DNA of 17,623 bases from NCBI GenBank assembly GCA_015658765.1, contig DQOE01000400.1, forward strand, positions 1 through 17,623, in the 5' to 3' direction. Position numbers and translations under genes: made by a program. Below are positions 15,922 through 17,623 of this stretch, piece by piece (within the stretch, counting starts at the first letter, position 1; each line of letters begins with the position of its first letter). The notes under the pieces are model-generated. The model was not told the DNA's origin. It was given only the letters and a program-made list of their open reading frames with translations, and did not search any database. The DNA comes from Verrucomicrobiota bacterium (GTDB lineage: Bacteria; Verrucomicrobiota; Verrucomicrobiia; Limisphaerales; UBA1096).

Positions 15922-15979
15922 CCTCCTCCGCAAACACGGCGGCAAGACGGGTGAAGAATTGGAAGCTGAAGGGAAGTAG
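15920..15979 (+). pseudogene. Orphan C-terminal tail of an ankyrin-family gene
   Basis: Beginning inside the TGA stop of the intact ankyrin gene, in a different frame, the DNA encodes DLLRKHGGKTGEELEAEGK and a stop. Its first 41 bases are identical to 7595-7635. It has no start and is not translated from the upstream gene, so it is the leftover 3' end of an older ankyrin gene whose end was replaced. Confidence 0.8.
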
Positions 15980-15994
15980 CCAACCCACCTCGAC

Positions 15995-16007
15995 GGCAAC
16001 AGTTAAA
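15995..16007 (+). repeat. 13-base direct repeat, copy 1 (GGCAACAGTTAAA)
   Basis: This 13-mer lies just after the orphan ankyrin tail and recurs at 16551-16563. The two copies bracket the zinc-ribbon membrane protein gene. Confidence 0.6.
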
Positions 16008-16048
16008 ACGCCTTGAAAACTGCGCTCATCGGGGTAATGGTTGGTTCG

Positions 16049-16510
16049 ATGAGTCACATTCCTGAAATACTACTGTATAGAGGAACTGAATTAGAAAGGA
16101 CTCCTTGTTGCTGGAAATGCAAAGAACTCAATCCAGAGACTAGGTCAGAATATAGCTCCGGCGGTGAGCACGGCCCTACTTTAATTCACAAATGTACTAC
16201 TTGCGGTCGCAGGGTAACTCCACTGGTTGCCTGGGCAACAGGCGCAAAATGGTTTAAATTGTCTTCAATAGGCTTCGGTTTAATTTCTTTTATTTTAATT
16301 CCGCCCATATATTTATTTGTAGAGAATCATGAAGATAAGGTGGGCATAATCGGTATCGCCGCATTGTTTGTTTTAATTTCTGTTGGCTGTTGGGCTTTTT
16401 TTCAACTGATATGCTCAAGAAGAAGGTCAATTCTTGAAGAGATAGACAGATTCCCTAAACCCAAACTGCCGCCAAAAAAGCCAAACAGTTTACCGCCAAA
16501 GATAAACTAA
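16049..16510 (+). CDS. Zinc-ribbon protein with two membrane segments, unknown function
   Basis: I do not recognise a family. From the chosen start (MSHIPEI) the product has 153 residues. The N-terminal third has two C-x2-C pairs, CWKC and CTTC, about 30 residues apart, which look like a zinc ribbon. Two hydrophobic segments follow (around WFKLSSIGFGLISFILIPP and IGIAALFVLISVGCWAFF), then a basic, proline-rich cytoplasmic tail. The start is uncertain: ATG at 16037 and TTG at 16013 are in frame, and none has a good Shine-Dalgarno. Base composition is clearly more AT-rich than the sulfatase operon. The gene lies between two copies of a 13-base repeat, which may mark it as a separate acquired unit. 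Confidence 0.65.
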   Translation: MSHIPEILLYRGTELERTPCCWKCKELNPETRSEYSSGGEHGPTLIHKCTTCGRRVTPLVAWATGAKWFKLSSIGFGLISFILIPPIYLFVENHEDKVGIIGIAALFVLISVGCWAFFQLICSRRRSILEEIDRFPKPKLPPKKPNSLPPKIN

Positions 16511-16550
16511 CTCCCGCCACCACTTGAACGCCGCAGGGTTGTTGTTCAGC

Positions 16551-16563
16551 GGCAACAGTTAAA
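16551..16563 (+). repeat. 13-base direct repeat, copy 2 (GGCAACAGTTAAA)
   Basis: Identical to 15995-16007. It lies 41 bases after the stop of the zinc-ribbon protein gene and upstream of the microprotein. A short GCCGC/GCGGC inverted repeat overlaps its left side. Confidence 0.6.
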
Positions 16564-16620
16564 TCGACCCTTTTTTGACCGCTTGACGGTGAACTGGCAT
16601 TGGCGTCTCATTGGGTTGCT

Positions 16621-16716
16621 ATGTGGGAAATAATAGGTGCTATCGGGGTTCCAGTCGTTATTGTTGCGATCATCATATTATACAAAATGGGTTTTAGAGG
16701 TGGTGGTGGCGACTGA
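16621..16716 (+). CDS. Putative 31-residue single-pass membrane microprotein
   Basis: The frame encodes MWEIIGAIGVPVVIVAIIIL, then Tyr-Lys-Met-Gly-Phe-Arg and a short glycine-rich tail ending in Asp. This is a short N-terminus, a hydrophobic helix of about 18 residues, a positively charged edge and a soluble tail, the layout of many bacterial membrane microproteins. No Shine-Dalgarno is evident, and chance is possible because the frame is short. The function is unknown; regulation of a neighbouring membrane protein is one possibility. Confidence 0.4.
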   Translation: MWEIIGAIGVPVVIVAIIILYKMGFRGGGGD

Positions 16717-16740
16717 CTCACGGCACACTTGGGTGGCACT

Positions 16741-16767
16741 GCCAGCACTGCTAGATCGGGTGCTGGC
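16741..16767. repeat. Inverted repeat GCCAGCAC/GTGCTGGC
   Basis: An exact 8-base stem (16741-16748 with 16760-16767) encloses an 11-base loop, 24 bases after the microprotein stop. It could act as a terminator or mRNA-stabilising hairpin, but no T-tract follows. Confidence 0.4.
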
Positions 16768-16816
16768 GGTAGATGTAGGGTTCCAGGTCAACGTTCACTG
16801 TGTTAGCGTTCGGGCC

Positions 16817-17116
16817 ATGAGACTGGGCCACGGCGACAAAGCGCTACTAAACATCATTTCGTGGATCAGCATATATACGTTCATACCGTGCTTTATTAGC
16901 TATATAACGTGCCTTGTTAACTATGGCGTCGCCACTGACAGAATTTGGAAGGAGTTCGTCTTCCATGTATCGTGGGGAACCTTGACTGATTCAGGTAAAA
17001 GAGAACTTGAGATCGTCATGCTTGTTTCGGTTCTCGTGTTTGCTGCGACTTGGTACACAAAGCGCAAACAGCTTCCTGCCGAAGGCGCTGACGACGAACC
17101 ACCACAAGCCGACTAG
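16817..17116 (+). CDS. Small membrane protein, two predicted helices, unknown function
   Basis: From the chosen ATG (MRLGHGDKALLN) the product has 99 residues. It has one hydrophobic segment (IISWISIYTFIPCFISYIT), a polar loop of about 35 residues with several aromatic residues, a second hydrophobic segment (IVMLVSVLVFAATWY), and a charged tail ending in Asp. No family is recognised. The frame is open upstream to 16637, but that extension overlaps the microprotein frame and reads like noise, so the ATG at 16817 is preferred. No strong ribosome-binding site is seen. Like its neighbour it is relatively AT-rich and may be part of an accessory insertion. Confidence 0.55.
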   Translation: MRLGHGDKALLNIISWISIYTFIPCFISYITCLVNYGVATDRIWKEFVFHVSWGTLTDSGKRELEIVMLVSVLVFAATWYTKRKQLPAEGADDEPPQAD

Positions 17117-17315
17117 TCCGTCGTCACGATAACCGGTTCTTCCGTTTCCTCTGCTTCACTGGCTGTAATCAACTGACTCGCTGGGCTTCTCCAGCCCGAC
17201 ATCCGCTGCCAGTTCCTCGTTTCACTGGCGAAGGTCGTTAATTATCCAGTTGCCTGAGTGGTCATTTTTTCAGAGAGAGTCATAGTTTCTGAGGCAACCT
17301 GTTTCCGGGGGGTAG

Positions 17316-17331
17316 CCGCTTGGCCAAGCGG
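17316..17331. repeat. 16-base palindrome sharing the 14-mer CGCTTGGCCAAGCG
   Basis: The perfect palindrome CCGCTTGGCCAAGCGG contains the same 14-mer as the double copy at 4169-4194, and both copies are preceded by TAGCCG. It lies in the otherwise featureless gap of about 290 bases (17117-17406), 75 bases before the next start codon. Confidence 0.85.
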
Positions 17332-17406
17332 TGATCAGCGGTAATTCAGGACTGGACTTTCGTCCTTCCGGTGGGATTGTTCCGTGAGACAAATCGTTTG
17401 AGGCAA

Positions 17407-17623
17407 ATGAAATCCAAAATCTTCCCCTCGTTGGCACTCGCATTGGGCTTGATGGCGCAAAACGGTCAAGCGGCCGACATCGTCTCCGGGCCGCCGACCG
17501 GCACCCCGCTTGCCCCGGTGAACAGCTACGCACTGCACGGCCCGCACAAGGGCCAGGAGTTCGACGCGGCAAAGTCGCTTGGCCAAGGCCCCGGCGCGCT
17601 GCTCTTCATCCATGAACTTTCCC
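17407..17623 (+). CDS. Secreted protein, N-terminal fragment (runs off window)
   Basis: The 72 visible codons start with a Sec signal peptide (MKSKIFPSLALALGLMAQ, cleaved near GQAAD). A mature region follows with the motif PVNSYALHGPHKGQEFD, then GPGALLFIHELS. The segment with a beta strand ending in LLFIHE, after a statement of the type PVxxYxxxGPxxGxxFD, resembles the start of thioredoxin-like/redoxin domains in secreted proteins of this phylum. No active-site cysteine is reached, so the assignment is weak. GAGG lies three bases before the ATG, a rather tight spacing. The gene is open at the window edge. Confidence 0.7.
   Translation, partial: MKSKIFPSLALALGLMAQNGQAADIVSGPPTGTPLAPVNSYALHGPHKGQEFDAAKSLGQGPGALLFIHELS

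Noticed and set aside
15990..16570. Possible integron attC sites, because of GTTAAA-type cores after small genes
   Set aside because: The AAC and GTT cores are too close together at the first site, the first core does not fit GTTRRRY, and no integrase or array of such sites is visible.
16637..16816. Upstream extension of the two-helix membrane protein frame
   Set aside because: It overlaps the microprotein and the inverted repeat in another frame, has no ribosome-binding site and shows no protein-like features; the ATG at 16817 is preferred.
17577..17590. A third near-copy of CGCTTGGCCAAGCG
   Set aside because: It matches only the first 12 bases and lies in frame inside a coding sequence (Ser-Leu-Gly-Gln-Gly), so it is probably chance.

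Overview
The window looks like a chromosomal segment of a Verrucomicrobiota bacterium (Pedosphaerales/Limisphaerales-like) or a close relative within the PVC group. The reasons are a secreted multi-sulfatase operon, secreted ankyrin-repeat genes with the characteristic tail DLLRKHGGKTGEEL-AEGK, and a Tat-exported xanthine-dehydrogenase-family enzyme. The assignment rests on gene style only; there is no rRNA or marker gene here.

Region 1 (1-3987, minus strand) is an operon for a three-subunit molybdenum hydroxylase resembling the E. coli periplasmic aldehyde oxidoreductase PaoABC. The order is a Tat-signal [2Fe-2S] subunit, the molybdopterin subunit and the FAD subunit, followed by a small cysteine-rich protein and the start of another secreted protein. 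The genes overlap or lie 12-17 bases apart and carry good Shine-Dalgarno sites. Region 2 (3988-7199) holds the maturation genes: divergent xdhC and mocA, then a convergent NifS/IscS-type cysteine desulfurase. Together these could make the cytosine-dinucleotide form of the cofactor, sulfurate it and insert it before Tat export. A 26-base perfect palindrome lies in the divergent intergenic region and its half recurs at 17317.

Region 3 (7817-14961, plus strand) is a tightly coupled operon of four different secreted sulfatases and one BNR-repeat (sialidase-like) protein. Three of its four gene junctions are ATGA stop/start overlaps; the fourth has a 17-base gap. It is most likely for breakdown of sulfated polysaccharide outside the cytoplasm. 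It is bracketed by ankyrin-gene material: a 3' tail and a 5' signal-peptide start just upstream, and one intact ankyrin gene plus a second orphan tail just downstream. The operon therefore sits inside a former ankyrin-gene cluster.

Region 4 (15979-17406) is more AT-rich, with small membrane proteins of unknown function, a 31-residue microprotein and short repeats. A new secreted protein starts at 17407 and runs off the window. No tRNA, rRNA, transposase or CRISPR array was seen.
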